From contig JAWOHN010000230.1 of the NCBI GenBank assembly GCA_046485135.1, positions 1-5,184 of the forward strand: 5,184 nucleotides of DNA, given 5' to 3'. The notes under the pieces are model-generated. The model ran no database searches, was not told the origin of the DNA, and worked only from the letters and a program-made list of their open reading frames with translations. A program made the translations under genes and the position numbers. The stretch is from CAZAQS01 sp046485135 (GTDB taxonomy: Bacteria; Chloroflexota; Anaerolineae; Anaerolineales; UBA4823). Position 1 is the stretch's first letter. Each line of letters begins with the position of its first letter. Shown piece after piece: positions 4,519 to 5,184 of this stretch.

Positions 4519-5184
4519 TTAAGCCAGGAGGTTTTTCAATTCTTCATACTCAGCATCCGCCATGCCGAACCAATTCTCGGGGGAGGGGAAGGTTGTGCTC
4601 TTGACTTCGCTGACGTACGCCTTCAGACCATTCAAAATGACTTCGCCAGCGTTTCCGAAAACCTTAGCCATCTTCGGCTTGAACTTCGGATAGAGCCCAA
4701 ACATATCATGGTAGATCAATAGCTGACCATGCGCATGTAGGCCGGAGCCCAAGCCCATGATGATACAGTCTGTGGCGCGTTCGGTGATGATCTCGCATAA
4801 GCGGTCAGGCACCAGCTCCAAGAGGATGCAAAAAGCTCCAGCCTCTTCCAGCGCTTTGGCGTCGTCGGCGATCTTCTTAGCCAAAGCAGCCGACTTGCCC
4901 TGCAGCTTAAAGCCACCCAGCGCGGCGACAGACTGGGGTGTCAGGCCAAGATGCCCGATGGCCGGGATGCCGGCATCGACAATAGCCTGGATGCGCGGAG
5001 CCATAGCCTGGCCCCCTTCCAGCTTGATGGCGTCACAGCCTGCCTCGGCCATGAAGCGACCTGCGTTTAAGACTGCCAACTCATTACTCGGCTGGTAACT
5101 CATATAAGGCATATCGCCAATGACGAAGGCTGAAGGCGCTCCGCGGCGTACGGCAGAAGCATGGCGGATCATATCCTCCATCGT
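4519..5184 (-). CDS. panB: 3-methyl-2-oxobutanoate hydroxymethyltransferase (ketopantoate hydroxymethyltransferase), N-terminus cut by the window edge
   Basis: The frame is open from the right edge and ends with TAA at 4521-4519, giving 221 visible codons before the stop. PanB proteins are about 260-280 residues, so roughly 50-80 N-terminal residues lie outside, and the ATG at 5181 is internal. Numbering from that Met, PanB landmarks are SAVRRGAPSAFVIGDMPYMSY (9-29, Asp23 equivalent to a metal-contacting Asp), DAIKLEGG (50-57, Lys53), IGHLGLTPQS (75-84), GGFKLQGK (89-96) and the catalytic glutamate Glu122 in LLELVP. The end HDMFGLYPKFKPKMAKVF and AYVSEVKSTTFP fits the family C-terminus. PanB adds a hydroxymethyl group from 5,10-methylene-tetrahydrofolate to 2-oxoisovalerate, the first committed step of pantothenate and CoA synthesis. 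One oddity: the usual GAG..CDGQ segment reads GSGLHAHGQ (146-152), with His for Asp. The aminotransferase follows in the same orientation. Confidence 0.93.
   Translation of the reverse strand, partial: TMEDMIRHASAVRRGAPSAFVIGDMPYMSYQPSNELAVLNAGRFMAEAGCDAIKLEGGQAMAPRIQAIVDAGIPAIGHLGLTPQSVAALGGFKLQGKSAALAKKIADDAKALEEAGAFCILLELVPDRLCEIITERATDCIIMGLGSGLHAHGQLLIYHDMFGLYPKFKPKMAKVFGNAGEVILNGLKAYVSEVKSTTFPSPENWFGMADAEYEELKNLLA

Noticed and set aside
4757..5098. 113-codon + strand frame over panB
   Set aside because: It is antisense to a clearly conserved PanB frame and has an Ala/Ser/Pro-rich translation typical of shadow frames.

Overview
The window is a stretch of bacterial chromosome with metabolic genes. 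Its organism cannot be fixed from sequence alone. The gene families (a non-pyrrolysine MttB-type methyltransferase, a secreted CHRD protein, a class I/II aminotransferase with an SPGGKPNLFF-type segment, and PanB) and the repeat-rich intergenic spaces suggest an environmental Chloroflexota bacterium, perhaps Anaerolineae. That assignment is an inference of moderate confidence. The coding parts look moderately GC-rich, while the 2730-3130 spacer is clearly AT-rich and purine-biased on the + strand.

Layout, left to right: (1) 1-227, + strand, the C-terminal end of a Cys/Met-metabolism PLP-dependent lyase. (2) 320-1771, + strand, a complete trimethylamine-methyltransferase (MttB) superfamily protein with its own Shine-Dalgarno sequence. 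(3) 1772-2087, a non-coding convergent spacer holding degenerate interspersed-repeat-like hairpins, then a bulged 11-bp inverted repeat immediately followed by a perfect 21-bp inverted repeat. (4) 2088-2582, - strand, a small exported CHRD-domain protein with a clean signal peptide. (5) 2583-3131, a long spacer without a gene, carrying the leader of the CHRD gene, an AT-rich -10-like site, a guanine-quadruplex-type motif and a short direct repeat. (6) 3132-4304, - strand, a complete aspartate-type aminotransferase. (7) 4305-4518, a spacer with a 71-bp tandem repeat built of inverted-repeat arms. (8) 4519-5184, - strand, PanB, cut off at its N-terminus by the window edge.

The lyase and the MttB-like gene are co-oriented, 92 bp apart, and could share a transcript. 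PanB and the aminotransferase are also co-oriented, separated by the structured 71-bp repeats. PanB uses 2-oxoisovalerate, the keto acid of valine, so an aminotransferase next to it is metabolically plausible, but the link is only contextual. No RNA gene, CRISPR array, transposase or phage gene is visible.

The least explained signals are the intergenic structured repeats, especially the 4335-4508 array. Its three copies keep an alternative inner hairpin with compensatory base changes.
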